A stretch of DNA of 55,029 nucleotides, from positions 1 through 55,029 of the forward strand of contig JBPYFK010000158.1 of the NCBI GenBank assembly GCA_051984675.1. Direction: 5' to 3'. Below the pieces are notes generated by a model. That model saw nothing but the letters and a program-made list of their open reading frames with translations. It was not told where the DNA came from and ran no database searches. This DNA comes from JBPYFK01 sp051984675 (GTDB lineage Bacteria; Actinomycetota; Actinomycetes; Mycobacteriales; Pseudonocardiaceae). Below are positions 25,768 to 34,336 of this stretch, in pieces. Position 1 is the stretch's first letter; the number at the start of each line of letters is the position of its first letter. A program made the translations under genes and the position numbers.

Positions 25768-26975
25768 ACACGCAACGGACCGGGAGCAAACGAGCGCCGG
25801 CCACCTTCGTGCTCGTGACAACCCTCGTCACGATCAGCGGGCTGCTCGCCGGGTGCGGTTCAGCCGGTTTTTCCGGGCTGTACAACGCTCCGCTGCCCGG
25901 CGGCGCGGACCTCGGCGATCATCCGTACGAAGTACACGCGCAATTCGCGGACGTCCTGGATCTGGTCCCGCAGGCGGCCGTGCAGGTGCATGACGTCCCC
26001 GTCGGGAAGATCGAACGCATCGGGCTCAGCCCGGACAACACGACCGCCGAGGTCACCATGATGGTCAACGGCGACGTGCGGCTACCCGCCAACGCCGACG
26101 CGAGACTGCGGCAGTCCAGCCTGCTCGGGGAGAAGTTCGTCGAGCTTGCACCGCCGGCCGGTGAGCCCCCTGCGGGGAGGCTGACCAGCGGCGCGGTGAT
26201 CCCGATGACTCGCACCAACCGCAACCCGCAGATCGAAGAGGTGCTCGGCGCTCTGTCGATGCTGCTCAACGGCGGCGGCGTCGCGCAGCTCCAGGTGATC
26301 GTGCGGGAAATGAACAACGCGATGTCCGGTAACGAGAACCAGATCCGTGACATGCTGTCCAATCTGGACAACCTCGCGCGCCAGCTTGACGCGCAGAGAG
26401 ACAACATCACCCGGGCCATCGACGGACTCAACAGGCTGTCCGGAACGCTGCGCGCGCAGACCGGTCACATTCAGACCGCGCTCAACGATCTCGGTCCCGG
26501 AATCCAGGTCATCGACTCCCAGCGCGACCAACTGGTCACCATGCTTCAGTCGATGAACCGCTTGTCCACCGTCTCTGTCCAGACCATCAACCGCAGCAAA
26601 GACAACATGGTCGCGGACCTTCGGGCACTCGCGCCCACAGTGCAAAAGCTGGCCGACACCGGCACCACCCTGCCGCAAGCGATCGGCTATCTCGCGTCGT
26701 ACCCGTTCCCCGAATACGCCATGCATGCGCTCAAGGGGGACTACGTCAACGTCGACGTCCAGTTCGACTTCGACCTGGACAGCCTCGTCGGCAACCTGCT
26801 CCGCTCGTCGGGGCCGCCGGTTCCGGTCGCGGGCGTGTCGGACTCCGGGCAGTCCACGCTGCCGCTAACGCCTATCCCGTATCCCCCGCCCGGCCCGCCA
26901 CCAGGGCCCCGCACCCCGCCTCCCACCCAGGGGCAGAGCGGCGGCCTGCTCAACAACCTGCTCGGAGGTGGGTGA
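25764..26975 (+). CDS. mce4E: Mce4E, Mce lipoprotein (LprN-like)
   Basis: A protein of 403 residues with a lipoprotein signal, TISGLLAGC with the lipid-carrying Cys31, which marks it as the E subunit of an mce operon. The MCE domain (VLDLVPQAAVQVHDVPVGKI, LLGEKFVELAPP) and helical domain follow, then a Pro-rich tail. GTG 25764 overlaps the mce4D stop. It should be anchored in the outer leaflet of the plasma membrane as part of the Mce4 needle. Confidence 0.92.
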   Translation: MNTQRTGSKRAPATFVLVTTLVTISGLLAGCGSAGFSGLYNAPLPGGADLGDHPYEVHAQFADVLDLVPQAAVQVHDVPVGKIERIGLSPDNTTAEVTMMVNGDVRLPANADARLRQSSLLGEKFVELAPPAGEPPAGRLTSGAVIPMTRTNRNPQIEEVLGALSMLLNGGGVAQLQVIVREMNNAMSGNENQIRDMLSNLDNLARQLDAQRDNITRAIDGLNRLSGTLRAQTGHIQTALNDLGPGIQVIDSQRDQLVTMLQSMNRLSTVSVQTINRSKDNMVADLRALAPTVQKLADTGTTLPQAIGYLASYPFPEYAMHALKGDYVNVDVQFDFDLDSLVGNLLRSSGPPVPVAGVSDSGQSTLPLTPIPYPPPGPPPGPRTPPPTQGQSGGLLNNLLGGG

Positions 26976-28126
26976 TGTTCGCCCGGGCGACGAAGATCCG
27001 GCTCGCGCTGTTCCTGCTGATCGCGGTAGTGGGTATTGGCTACACCGGTGGCATGTATGTCGGCCTCGACCAGGTCTTCGGCGGCAGCGGGTACGACGTG
27101 AAGGTCGAGATGGCGTCTTCCGGTGGCGTGTTCACCAACTCGGAGGTGACCTACCGCGGGGTCGCGGTCGGCCGGGTCGTCGGGCTCCGGCTGACGAACT
27201 CGGGCATCGAGGCGGACGTGCACATCGAACCGTCCGCGCCGCAGATCCCGGCGGATGCCGAGGCCGTAGTCGCCAACCGGTCGGCGGTCGGGGAGCAGTA
27301 CATCGACCTGCGCCCCCGGCACAACGGGGGTCCGTATCTCGCGGCGGGTTCGCTGATCGCGCGTAGCAGTACCTCGCTTCCGCCCGCACCCGAGACGTTG
27401 CTGGTCAACCTCGACAGCTTGGTGAACAGCGTGCCGAAGGACTCGCTGCGGACGGTGGTCAGCGAGCTGGGCAACGGATTCCAGGGCAGCGGCCCTGATC
27501 TCCAGCGCATGCTGGACAGCACCAGCTCGTTCACCGCCGCGGCCGACCAGCACCTGCCGCAGACGGCCAACCTGCTGGCCAACAGCGATACGGTGTTGCG
27601 AACGCAGCAGGACGAAGCCGATCAGCTGATCTCGTTCAGCCACAGCCTGAACGGGATCTCCCAGCAGCTCAAGCGCTCCGACCCCGATCTGCGCAAGCTG
27701 ATCACCGCCGCTCCGCAGGTGGGGCAGCAGGTCGGGACCCTCGTGCGCAGTACCGGCAACGATCTCGGCGTGGTAGTCGCGAACCTGCTGACCACCACGC
27801 AGCTCACGGAGGTGCGCCAGCCCGGGATGGAGGAGTTGCTTGTCGCGCTGCCGGTGATCTCGGCCTTCACGCACACCCTTTCGCCGGACGGTACCGGGCA
27901 CTTGGGCGTGGTCCTGAACTCCTTTGACCCGATGGCCTGCACGAAGGGATACGAAGCGACTCCCCGCCGGCCGGGCAGCGACACATCGCCCGGACCGACG
28001 AACTACGGCGTCCAATGTGACGAGCCGCAGGGCAGCCCGACCGACGTGCGCGGTTCCCAGAACGTGCCACGCGCACCGATTCCGCCGGCGGTGGCGCCGC
28101 CGCCCCCGCTGCCGCTGGCTCGGTGA
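26975..28126 (+). CDS. mce4F: Mce4F
   Basis: The last Mce subunit, 383 residues, with anchor helix (IRLALFLLIAVVGIGYTGG), MCE domain (SSGGVFTNSEVTYRGVAVGRV, VGEQYIDLRP) and helical region to about 290. ATG 26975 overlaps the mce4E stop by one base and lies five bases from GGAGGT; GTG 26972 is the alternative. No Mas/mam accessory genes follow: the stop is one base from the stop of the convergent MocR gene, with no terminator hairpin between. Confidence 0.92.
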   Translation: MFARATKIRLALFLLIAVVGIGYTGGMYVGLDQVFGGSGYDVKVEMASSGGVFTNSEVTYRGVAVGRVVGLRLTNSGIEADVHIEPSAPQIPADAEAVVANRSAVGEQYIDLRPRHNGGPYLAAGSLIARSSTSLPPAPETLLVNLDSLVNSVPKDSLRTVVSELGNGFQGSGPDLQRMLDSTSSFTAAADQHLPQTANLLANSDTVLRTQQDEADQLISFSHSLNGISQQLKRSDPDLRKLITAAPQVGQQVGTLVRSTGNDLGVVVANLLTTTQLTEVRQPGMEELLVALPVISAFTHTLSPDGTGHLGVVLNSFDPMACTKGYEATPRRPGSDTSPGPTNYGVQCDEPQGSPTDVRGSQNVPRAPIPPAVAPPPPLPLAR

Positions 28127-28127
28127 G

Positions 28128-29501
28128 TCACCGGGCGATCGGGCCCCGGCGGCGGGGCGAGGCGGCCTCGGCCACGGCGTCCGCGATCCACGGGGCGTCT
28201 TCGGTGCGCAGCGTCGCGGTGGTGATGCGGAGGTGGTCGCCAGAGTCCTTGGCCACGGCGAAGGGCTTACCGGGTGCCACCCCGATCCCGCGCGCAGCCA
28301 GCAGCACGAGGGCGTCCCGCTCGTCGGCCACCGGCACCCAGAGGTTGAAGCCGTCCTGGCCCGGCACGGGCACTCCGCGCTCGGCGAGCGCGTCGACCAG
28401 CGCGCGGCGCCGTCGCGCGTAGACCTCGCGAGCACGGTCGACGGTCGCGACGGAAGCGGGGTCGGTGAGCATCGTGTGCAGCAGGCGTTGCAGCAGCCTG
28501 CTGGACCACGCCGGACCGAGACTGCGCCGCGCCACGACCGCTTCGATCAGCTCGGCGGCTCCGGCTACCGCGGCCAGGCGCAGGTCCGGGCCGTGCGACT
28601 TCGAGAAGCTGCGGATATGCACCGTGCGCTCCGGCAGGTGCGCTGCGAGGCTGACCTGTTCGGCGAGGGCGACGGAGCCGATGTGGTCATCTTCGACGAC
28701 CGTGACGTCTGGAAACTCGGACACCACGTCCGCGAGTTCGCGTGCGCGTCGGCGGGTCACGCTCGCCCCGGTGGGGTTGTGCGCCCTGGGTTGGAGCACG
28801 ATCGCCGCCGGCGCCGTGCCGGCGTGCTGGCGCAGGACGTCTCGTAGCCGATCGGGGCGCATCCCGTCCTGGTCCACGCCCACGCCGAGCACGCTGGCGC
28901 CGAGGACATCCAGCAGGTCGAGAATCGGTGGGAAGGTGGGATCCTCGACCACCACCCGGGCGCCGAAGGACACGACGTGGCGCAGGACCCGGTCGAGGGC
29001 GTCCAGCGAGCCGTCCACGACCGTGATCGCCTCCGGCTCCCACAGCTCGCGCCACGCCTCCCGCAGTGTTTCCTCCAACTCGGCGACGACCGGCGGATCC
29101 AGGTAGCCGAGCAGCGGCTCAGCGGTGCCAGCACCGGCGACCCGAGCGTGCGGCGTCGGAAGGAGGTCGGGGTCGGGCACGCCGGTGGAGAGATCGCATG
29201 CGAACCGACCACCCTCACTCGCGAGCTGCCAGAAGCGCGTGGGGCGCTGCGTCCCCGGCTGATCGGCGACGAAGGAGCCGTTGCGGCCCTCGGTGCGGAT
29301 CGCGCCCAGTCGCGACAGCGACCGCCATGCCTCGTTGACCGTGGTCGGGCTCGTCTGGAGCGCTCCCGCTAGCTCGCGCACGGTGGGTAACCGCGTTCCC
29401 GGCGGGAGCTGACCACAGCGGATCAAGCGGTTCACCGCGGCGGCGATACCGCTGGCACTGCGGTCATCAGCTTCGGCGGCGATGTGCCCAGCGGTTTCCA
29501 C
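28128..29501 (-). CDS. MocR/PdxR-type regulator (GntR wHTH fused to aminotransferase fold)
   Basis: A 457-residue fusion. Residues about 15-80 are a GntR winged helix (PGTRLPTVRELAGALQTSPT), joined to a fold-type I aminotransferase domain with the PLP site: HNPTG (Asn242), Asp271/272 in VVEDDHIG, and Lys301 in IRSFSKSHGPDL. Such proteins sense PLP or an amino compound and usually control a divergent aminotransferase or transporter, here the class III aminotransferase at 29605. An ATG exists at 29564, but GTG 29501 has GGAGGAAGCT just ahead and leaves the operator at 29517 outside the gene. Confidence 0.85.
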   Translation of the reverse strand: METAGHIAAEADDRSASGIAAAVNRLIRCGQLPPGTRLPTVRELAGALQTSPTTVNEAWRSLSRLGAIRTEGRNGSFVADQPGTQRPTRFWQLASEGGRFACDLSTGVPDPDLLPTPHARVAGAGTAEPLLGYLDPPVVAELEETLREAWRELWEPEAITVVDGSLDALDRVLRHVVSFGARVVVEDPTFPPILDLLDVLGASVLGVGVDQDGMRPDRLRDVLRQHAGTAPAAIVLQPRAHNPTGASVTRRRARELADVVSEFPDVTVVEDDHIGSVALAEQVSLAAHLPERTVHIRSFSKSHGPDLRLAAVAGAAELIEAVVARRSLGPAWSSRLLQRLLHTMLTDPASVATVDRAREVYARRRRALVDALAERGVPVPGQDGFNLWVPVADERDALVLLAARGIGVAPGKPFAVAKDSGDHLRITTATLRTEDAPWIADAVAEAASPRRRGPIAR

Positions 29502-29516
29502 AGCTTCCTCCGTGGC

Positions 29517-29534
29517 GTTTGTTATGTAACAAAC
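29517..29534. promoter_or_regulatory. Palindromic operator of the MocR/aminotransferase pair
   Basis: GTTTGTTATGTAACAAAC is an inverted repeat with eight-base perfect arms and a two-base centre, AT-rich in a GC-rich region. It is 16 bases upstream of the MocR start and about 70 upstream of the aminotransferase start, so it probably overlaps both promoters. Confidence 0.65.
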
Positions 29535-29604
29535 CAAGTATTGCATCACTATGTCACGAGTCATACGTTCGATGTTGGTACGGACCGGAGGAGGGAAGGG
29601 CCTG

Positions 29605-30921
29605 ATGACCGCTGACCTGGTGACAACCGCTGGCGTGCATGCGAATCTCGCTCGGCGGCGCGGCGCGGTACTCCCGAGCTGGTTGTCGACGTTCTACGAG
29701 GAACCCATCGACATCGAGCGCGGCGAGGGCCGGTACGTCTGGGACGCCGAAGGCAACCGGTACCTCGACTTCTTCGGCGGCATCCTGACCACGATGACCG
29801 CGCACGCGCTGCCCGAGGTCACCGCCGCGGTCACGGAACAGGCCAGCAAGATCCTGCACACGTCGACGCTGTACCTGAATCGCCCGATGATCGACTTGGC
29901 CGAGCGGGTCGCCGAGGTGTCCGGCATCGAGGACGCCCGGGTGTTCTTCACCTCCAGCGGAACGGAGGCCAACGACACCGCGCTACAGCTCGCCACCGGT
30001 TACCGCGGGTCCAACCAGGTGCTGGCGTTGCGCAACAGCTACCACGGGCGGTCGCTGGCCGCCATGGCGGTCACCGGCAACCGCTCGTGGCTGCCGACCA
30101 GTCTCGCGCCCGTGCGCACGCACTACGTGCACGGCAGCCGCCGCCCGGGTAGCCCGTTCGCCGGCCTGTCCGATGTGGACTTCATCGACGCGTGCGCGGC
30201 GGACCTGGAGGACGTGCTCGCCCAGGTGCACGACAACGTCGCCTGCCTGATCGCCGAGCCCATCCAGGGCGTGGGCGGGTTCACCACCCCACCCGACGGC
30301 CTGCTCGCGCGGTTCAAGGAAATCCTGGACCGGCACGGCATCCTGTGGATCAGCGACGAGGTACAGACCGGTTGGGGACGCACGGGTGAGCACTTCTGGG
30401 GCTGGCAGGCGCATGACGCCCACGGGGAACCGGACATCGTGACCTTCGCCAAGGGGTTGGGCAACGGGCTGTCCATCGGCGGCGTGGTCGCCCGCGCCGA
30501 GATCATGAACAGTGTCCGAGCGAACTCGATCTCCACATTCGGCGGGAGCCCAGTGACCACCGCCGGCGCGCTGGCCAACCTCCAGTACGTACTGGACCAC
30601 GACCTGCAGGGCAACGCGCTGCGTATCGGTCGCATCCTGCGCGAACAGCTGGACCGTGCGGCCAGCGAGCTCCCTGTCGTGGGCGAGGTCCGCGGTAAGG
30701 GCCTGATGGTCGGCGTCGAGCTGGTCGACCGCGACACCGCGGCGCCCTCAGGGCACCTGGCCACCGCCGCGCTAGAGGAAACCAGGCGTCGGGGCCTGCT
30801 GGTCGGCAAGGGTGGCGGCGACGGCAATGTCCTCCGCATCGCGCCGCCGCTGAGCCTGACCGAGCAGGAAGCGCGCGAAGGCACGTCGATCCTGGTCGAC
30901 GCCCTTCGGGCGTGCTCCTGA
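29605..30921 (+). CDS. Class III PLP aminotransferase (AGXT2/GABA-transaminase-like)
   Basis: A 438-residue enzyme that transfers an amino group from an omega-amino acid or alanine to a keto acid. The PLP contacts are SSGTEANDTAL (phosphate loop), SYHGRS, Asp251 in WISDEVQTGWGRTG and the Schiff-base Lys283 in FAKGLGNG. Text resembles alanine-glyoxylate/beta-alanine transaminases more than ornithine enzymes. The start at 29605 lies four bases after GGAGGAGGGAAGGG. The divergent MocR gene is its likely regulator. The true amino donor is unknown. Confidence 0.88.
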   Translation: MTADLVTTAGVHANLARRRGAVLPSWLSTFYEEPIDIERGEGRYVWDAEGNRYLDFFGGILTTMTAHALPEVTAAVTEQASKILHTSTLYLNRPMIDLAERVAEVSGIEDARVFFTSSGTEANDTALQLATGYRGSNQVLALRNSYHGRSLAAMAVTGNRSWLPTSLAPVRTHYVHGSRRPGSPFAGLSDVDFIDACAADLEDVLAQVHDNVACLIAEPIQGVGGFTTPPDGLLARFKEILDRHGILWISDEVQTGWGRTGEHFWGWQAHDAHGEPDIVTFAKGLGNGLSIGGVVARAEIMNSVRANSISTFGGSPVTTAGALANLQYVLDHDLQGNALRIGRILREQLDRAASELPVVGEVRGKGLMVGVELVDRDTAAPSGHLATAALEETRRRGLLVGKGGGDGNVLRIAPPLSLTEQEAREGTSILVDALRACS

Positions 30922-31007
30922 ACGCCGTTGTCTCGTGGCCTTCGATTGCCTGTCGGGGTGCGACGTAAAACACCCCACCCTGCGTTTTCGTGTCGTCGAC
31001 ACAGGGT

Positions 31008-31024
31008 TTACGATCAAATCGTAA
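31008..31024. promoter_or_regulatory. Inverted repeat upstream of the 45-residue membrane peptide
   Basis: TTACGATCAAATCGTAA has two perfect seven-base arms and a three-base centre. It lies about 145 bases upstream of the small membrane peptide gene in a 247-base spacer. It may be an operator; no binding family could be assigned. Confidence 0.35.
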
Positions 31025-31168
31025 CGGGTGGTTCGACCAAAGCTCCTTCGGTTTCAGTCGGCATAACGCGCGGGTTTGTTCCTCGGGTCTTGGTGCCCGA
31101 TTTCGGCATGCCCGCGAGCGTCCGGCCGCGCCGAAGGCTGCCGCGGCAAGCAGAAGGGAGGCAACAAA

Positions 31169-31306
31169 ATGGCACATGTGTGGGTGGCGCTGGGAATCGA
31201 GTTGACTCTGGCGGCGGCAGCCGCGACTGCCGCGGTGGTCTGGGTGCGCCGCTCCCCGGCGAAGAAGGGCAATGACCAGGCCCAACCTGTCGACCAGTTG
31301 GCCTGA
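31169..31306 (+). CDS. Small single-pass membrane peptide
   Basis: A 45-residue peptide, MAHVWVALGIELTLAAAAAT followed by AAVVWVRRS and a polar tail KKGNDQAQPVDQLA. The first 27 residues form one hydrophobic helix with basic residues after it, giving an N-out topology. GGGAGG stands ahead of the ATG and a strong hairpin terminator follows 15 bases after the stop, so it looks like an independently expressed unit. No family is recognised. Confidence 0.55.
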   Translation: MAHVWVALGIELTLAAAAATAAVVWVRRSPAKKGNDQAQPVDQLA

Positions 31307-31321
31307 CGGTTCGGTCTCAGG

Positions 31322-31357
31322 ACAACGGGCTCGCCGGTGCTGTGGCGAGCCCGTTGT
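31322..31357 (+). terminator. Hairpin terminator after the small membrane peptide
   Basis: A perfect 14-base stem (ACAACGGGCTCGCC with its complement) around an eight-base loop. There is no T-tract, as is common in actinobacterial terminators. Confidence 0.75.
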
Positions 31358-31483
31358 TCGCCGCCATTCGCCATCCGTGAGGGTGTGCGCGCATGCGCGG
31401 AGACGTATTGAGTGCGCTTTTCTGCCACTTGGCAATGCGCATTAACTAAATCGCCGAACAATGCGAATAGTGTAAGCGATAAT

Positions 31484-31534
31484 GAGGCCCCCGGGTACTC
31501 GGAAACTATTCCGAGCAACCTCCTCGGGGGCCTC
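31484..31534. other. Nested double hairpin, possible structured RNA or terminator
   Basis: An outer stem of ten pairs (GAGGCCCCCG with CGGGGGCCTC) encloses a second hairpin of seven pairs (CTCGGAA, loop ACTA, TTCCGAG). The 395-base region 31358-31752 around it has no gene. The structure could be a terminator, an attenuator of the methyltransferase at 31753, or part of a small RNA. Confidence 0.4.
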
Positions 31535-31707
31535 CTGCGTACCCGCCACCAGGTCGAGCCGCTATTTCCAATATCGACGCCCGGGCGGTCGCTGTTACAC
31601 CTGGGCGTCCGGCGAGCGCAGCGCGCCGTGGTACGGCAGGTGCCGGTGCGGCCAGTAACCCGATAGGCTCAGCGGGGACTGACCGACCGTTACCGCGGTC
31701 TGCTACT

Positions 31708-31723
31708 ACGGTCTGCAGACCGT
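31708..31723. promoter_or_regulatory. 16-bp perfect palindrome upstream of methyltransferase
   Basis: ACGGTCTGCAGACCGT is fully symmetric and 29 bases before the GTG of the methyltransferase; a further half-site CGGTCTGC is 14 bases upstream of it. A TetR-like operator is likely, but the regulator is not adjacent. Confidence 0.45.
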
Positions 31724-31752
31724 CTGACGCCGAGCACACGAGAAGGCCAGCC

Positions 31753-32379
31753 GTGACCTCAACGCACCACCCTCTGCCCCGCACGCTCATCGCTGACTAC
31801 CGCAAGTTCGTTACCGCGGCCGTGCGCAGACCCGCTCAGGTCGGCGCCGTGATCCCCAGCTCGGCCGCGCTGGCACGGGTGATGGCGAACATCGTGCCCA
31901 CGTCGGGAACCCCGACGGTCGTGGAACTCGGTCCCGGCACCGGTGCGCTGAGTGCGGCGATCCGACAGCGGCTGCCCGAGGGCGGGCGGCACCTGGCGAT
32001 CGAGCTGGATGCGGACATGGCGGAACACCTGCGAACCACGCTGCCCGGCAGCGAGGTGATCGAGGGCGATGCCGCCGAGCTGGGCACGGTGCTCGCGGAG
32101 GCAGGCGTGGGTGCGGCGGACGCAGTGGTCAGCGGCCTGCCGTGGTCGTTGTTCTCCGCCGAGTCGCAGTCGCGAATCTTGCACCAGGTCGGGGAGTCGC
32201 TGGCGCACGGCGCGGCCTTCACCACGATCGCATACCTGCATGCCCTGGGTATGCGCGGAGCACGCCAGTTCCGTGCCCGTTTGGACGAGGCGTTCGATGA
32301 GGTGGTCATGACCCGTACCGTGTGGCGGAATCTGCCGCCCGCGCGGATCTACGTCTGCCGCCGCCCGAAGATCGGCTGA
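31753..32379 (+). CDS. SAM-dependent methyltransferase, phospholipid N-methyltransferase-like
   Basis: A class I methyltransferase of 208 residues. SAM motif I is VVELGPGTGALS, followed by LAIELDADMAEHL (acidic ribose contact), GDAAEL and SGLPWSLFS. The opening (FVTAAVRRPAQVGAVIPSS) and the SGLPW block match the PmtA/rRNA-dimethylase-like group that methylates phosphatidylethanolamine, so a lipid substrate is more likely than rRNA. GTG 31753 has AGAAGG six bases upstream. The last 74 bases overlap the opposite-strand GntR remnant. Confidence 0.75.
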   Translation: MTSTHHPLPRTLIADYRKFVTAAVRRPAQVGAVIPSSAALARVMANIVPTSGTPTVVELGPGTGALSAAIRQRLPEGGRHLAIELDADMAEHLRTTLPGSEVIEGDAAELGTVLAEAGVGAADAVVSGLPWSLFSAESQSRILHQVGESLAHGAAFTTIAYLHALGMRGARQFRARLDEAFDEVVMTRTVWRNLPPARIYVCRRPKIG

Positions 32380-32780
32380 CACTCAGCTGCGCCGACCGCC
32401 GCAACACCCGGATGAGCTGCGCCTCGGCGGTGTCGAAGGACCGCGAGAGGCGCTGCTCGGTGGCGGCGCAGTCACTGGCGGTGCGGTCACTGGCGGCGCG
32501 GTCACCGGCGGCAAGCAGGTCGGCGACGGCTTGGGTGTCGTCGAGGTAGGGCTCGTGGAACTCGCGCTGCCCGGACATTACGTGGAAGGCCAGGCGTAAC
32601 TCGGCCAGCGGTTGGCGCAGCGTCTCCTTCACGCGCTGGCTGCCGGCGAGCATGCCGATGGCCTGATGGAACCGGATGTTGGCGGTCCCGACGTCCTGCC
32701 GCCGCCCGGCGGCTGCGGTGTACGTGCCGTGCTGCCGGTCATCGCCGCTGGTTGCCAGCGTGTTCCCCCAATGGCCGAGC
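32306..32780 (-). pseudogene. GntR/FCD-family regulator remnant lacking its HTH
   Basis: The minus strand encodes only the C-terminal half of an FCD-type GntR regulator: DVGTANIRFHQAIGMLAGS, then LAELRLAFHVMSGQREFHEP and VADLLAAGDRAA, which are signature pieces of the FCD effector domain (metal-binding His included). Upstream, the frame degenerates to Gly/Arg-rich text and the roughly 70-residue winged helix is missing; only about 150 bases separate it from the pxpA control region. It therefore cannot bind DNA. It once was probably the divergent regulator of pxpABC. Confidence 0.55.
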
Positions 32781-32885
32781 CCCGGACGCCCCTGCTGCCC
32801 ATAGCCTTGCCGATCGGGATCGGGGCAGTTTAGTGAAAGAACCTCATGTTAGCCGAACATGGCCCTGTTTGATACCCGTGTAGGA

Positions 32886-32896
32886 TTGTTCAACAA
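32886..32896. promoter_or_regulatory. GntR-type operator upstream of pxpA
   Basis: TTGTTCAACAA is a perfect five-base inverted repeat around one base, the usual form of FadR/FCD-GntR operators, extended imperfectly to GGATTGTTCAACAACC. It is 31 bases before the pxpA ATG. Confidence 0.45.
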
Positions 32897-32927
32897 CCTG
32901 TACGCTGCGGGCGAGTGAGGAGGCAGG

Positions 32928-33725
32928 ATGCGTGTCGATCTGAACTCGGATTTGGCCGAAGGGTTCGGGCGCTGGGAACTCGGCGACGACCTGGCGCTGC
33001 TCGGCATCGTGACCAGCGCGAACGTCGCTTGTGGCTTCCATGCCGGCGACCCGAACGTGCTGCGCCGAGCCTGCGACCTCGCCGCCGAGCGGGGCGTGGC
33101 CGTGGGGGCGCAGGTCGGCTACCGCGACCTGGCGGGATTCGGGCGACGGTTTATCGACATCGCGCCGGAGGACCTTACTAACGAGGTGATCTACCAGATC
33201 GGTGCGCTAGAGGCGTTGGCGCGGGTCGCGGGCACCCGCGTCACCTATGTGAAACCCCATGGGGCGCTCTACAACGCGATCGTGCATCACGATGAGCAGG
33301 CTGCCGCGGTGGTGGAGGCGATCGTGCGGTACGACCCGTCATTGGCCGTACTCGGGTTGCCCGGCTCGGAATGGCTCCGGCAGGCCGCCGGCGCGGGACT
33401 GGAGACCTACCGGGAAGCCTTCGCCGACCGCGCCTACACCCCGCAGGGGACGCTCGTGCCCCGGCGCCAGCCCGGTGCCGTGCTGCACGATCCCGAGCTG
33501 ATCGCGAAGCGGCTGGTCCGGCTGGCTCGCGGTGAGCCCCTTGAGGCGATCGACGGTTCCCCGATCCACATCCAGGCCGACTCCGTCTGCGTGCACGGCG
33601 ACAGCCCCGGCGCCGTGGAGATCGCTCGGTTGGCCCGCGATCGGCTGGTCTCCGAGGGCGTGGAGATCGCCCCCTTCGCGCCACCCGCCGACCGCCCATC
33701 GCCCAACGGCGAGGACGAAGCGTGA
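32928..33725 (+). CDS. pxpA: 5-oxoprolinase subunit A (PxpA, LamB/YcsF family)
   Basis: A 265-residue protein of the LamB/YcsF family with DLNSDLAEGFG at the start, NVACGFHAGDP and YVKPHGALYN. With PxpB and PxpC it forms the ATP-dependent 5-oxoprolinase that converts pyroglutamate to glutamate. Start ATG 32928 after GAGGAGGCAGG. The three genes are overlapped, one operon, with a GntR-like operator upstream. Confidence 0.93.
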   Translation: MRVDLNSDLAEGFGRWELGDDLALLGIVTSANVACGFHAGDPNVLRRACDLAAERGVAVGAQVGYRDLAGFGRRFIDIAPEDLTNEVIYQIGALEALARVAGTRVTYVKPHGALYNAIVHHDEQAAAVVEAIVRYDPSLAVLGLPGSEWLRQAAGAGLETYREAFADRAYTPQGTLVPRRQPGAVLHDPELIAKRLVRLARGEPLEAIDGSPIHIQADSVCVHGDSPGAVEIARLARDRLVSEGVEIAPFAPPADRPSPNGEDEA

Positions 33726-34336
33726 TGATCCGAATCCTGCCCTGCGCTGACTCCGGGCTCCTTGTCGAGTTGGATGACCTGGACGCGGTCCTCAGCCTGT
33801 ACGCGGCGCTCGCCGACGACCCGCCGCCGGGCGTGACGGACGTGGTGCCGGCCGCGCGCACGATCCTGTTACGGCTCGACCCGGCGAGGGCCGACGCCGA
33901 CGCGGTGGAACGCGCGGTACGCCGTGCGCGTCCCCAACGACGTGATCGTTGGGACGGGGAGGTCCTCCACATCCCCGTGGTCTATGACGGTGAGGATCTC
34001 GCGGATGTCGCTCGGTTGACGGGATTGTCCGAGTCCGAGATCGTCCAAGCGCATCAGCGGACTGAGTGGACGGTCGCGTTCGGTGGTTTCGCGCCAGGTT
34101 TCGGCTACCTCGCCGGAGGTGATCCGCGCTTGCGGGTCGCACGCCGCGCGGAATCCCGCACCAGGGTGCCCGCCGGATCGGTGGGCCTGGCTGGCGAGTT
34201 CAGCGGTATCTACCCCCGGTCGTCGCCCGGAGGATGGCAGCTGATCGGGCGAACCGAACTGGAGATGCTGCGAACCGACCGCGATCCGCCCGCGCTGCTG
34301 CGCCCTGGCGTGCGGGTGCGCTTCGAGGAGGTGTAA
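33725..34336 (+). CDS. pxpB: 5-oxoprolinase subunit B (PxpB, KipI-like)
   Basis: A KipI-type protein of 203 residues with IPVVYDGEDLADVA, then FGGFAPGFGYLAGGDP and VPAGSVGLAGEFSGIYP, the most conserved blocks of the carboxyltransferase-1 domain. ATG 33725 overlaps the pxpA stop by one base (TGATG); GTG 33722 is the alternative. It is the partner of PxpC. Confidence 0.92.
   Translation: MIRILPCADSGLLVELDDLDAVLSLYAALADDPPPGVTDVVPAARTILLRLDPARADADAVERAVRRARPQRRDRWDGEVLHIPVVYDGEDLADVARLTGLSESEIVQAHQRTEWTVAFGGFAPGFGYLAGGDPRLRVARRAESRTRVPAGSVGLAGEFSGIYPRSSPGGWQLIGRTELEMLRTDRDPPALLRPGVRVRFEEV

Noticed and set aside
26741..28435. Long minus-strand open frame across mce4F
   Set aside because: Arg/Gly/His-rich text without motifs, fully antisense to mce4F; a high-GC shadow.
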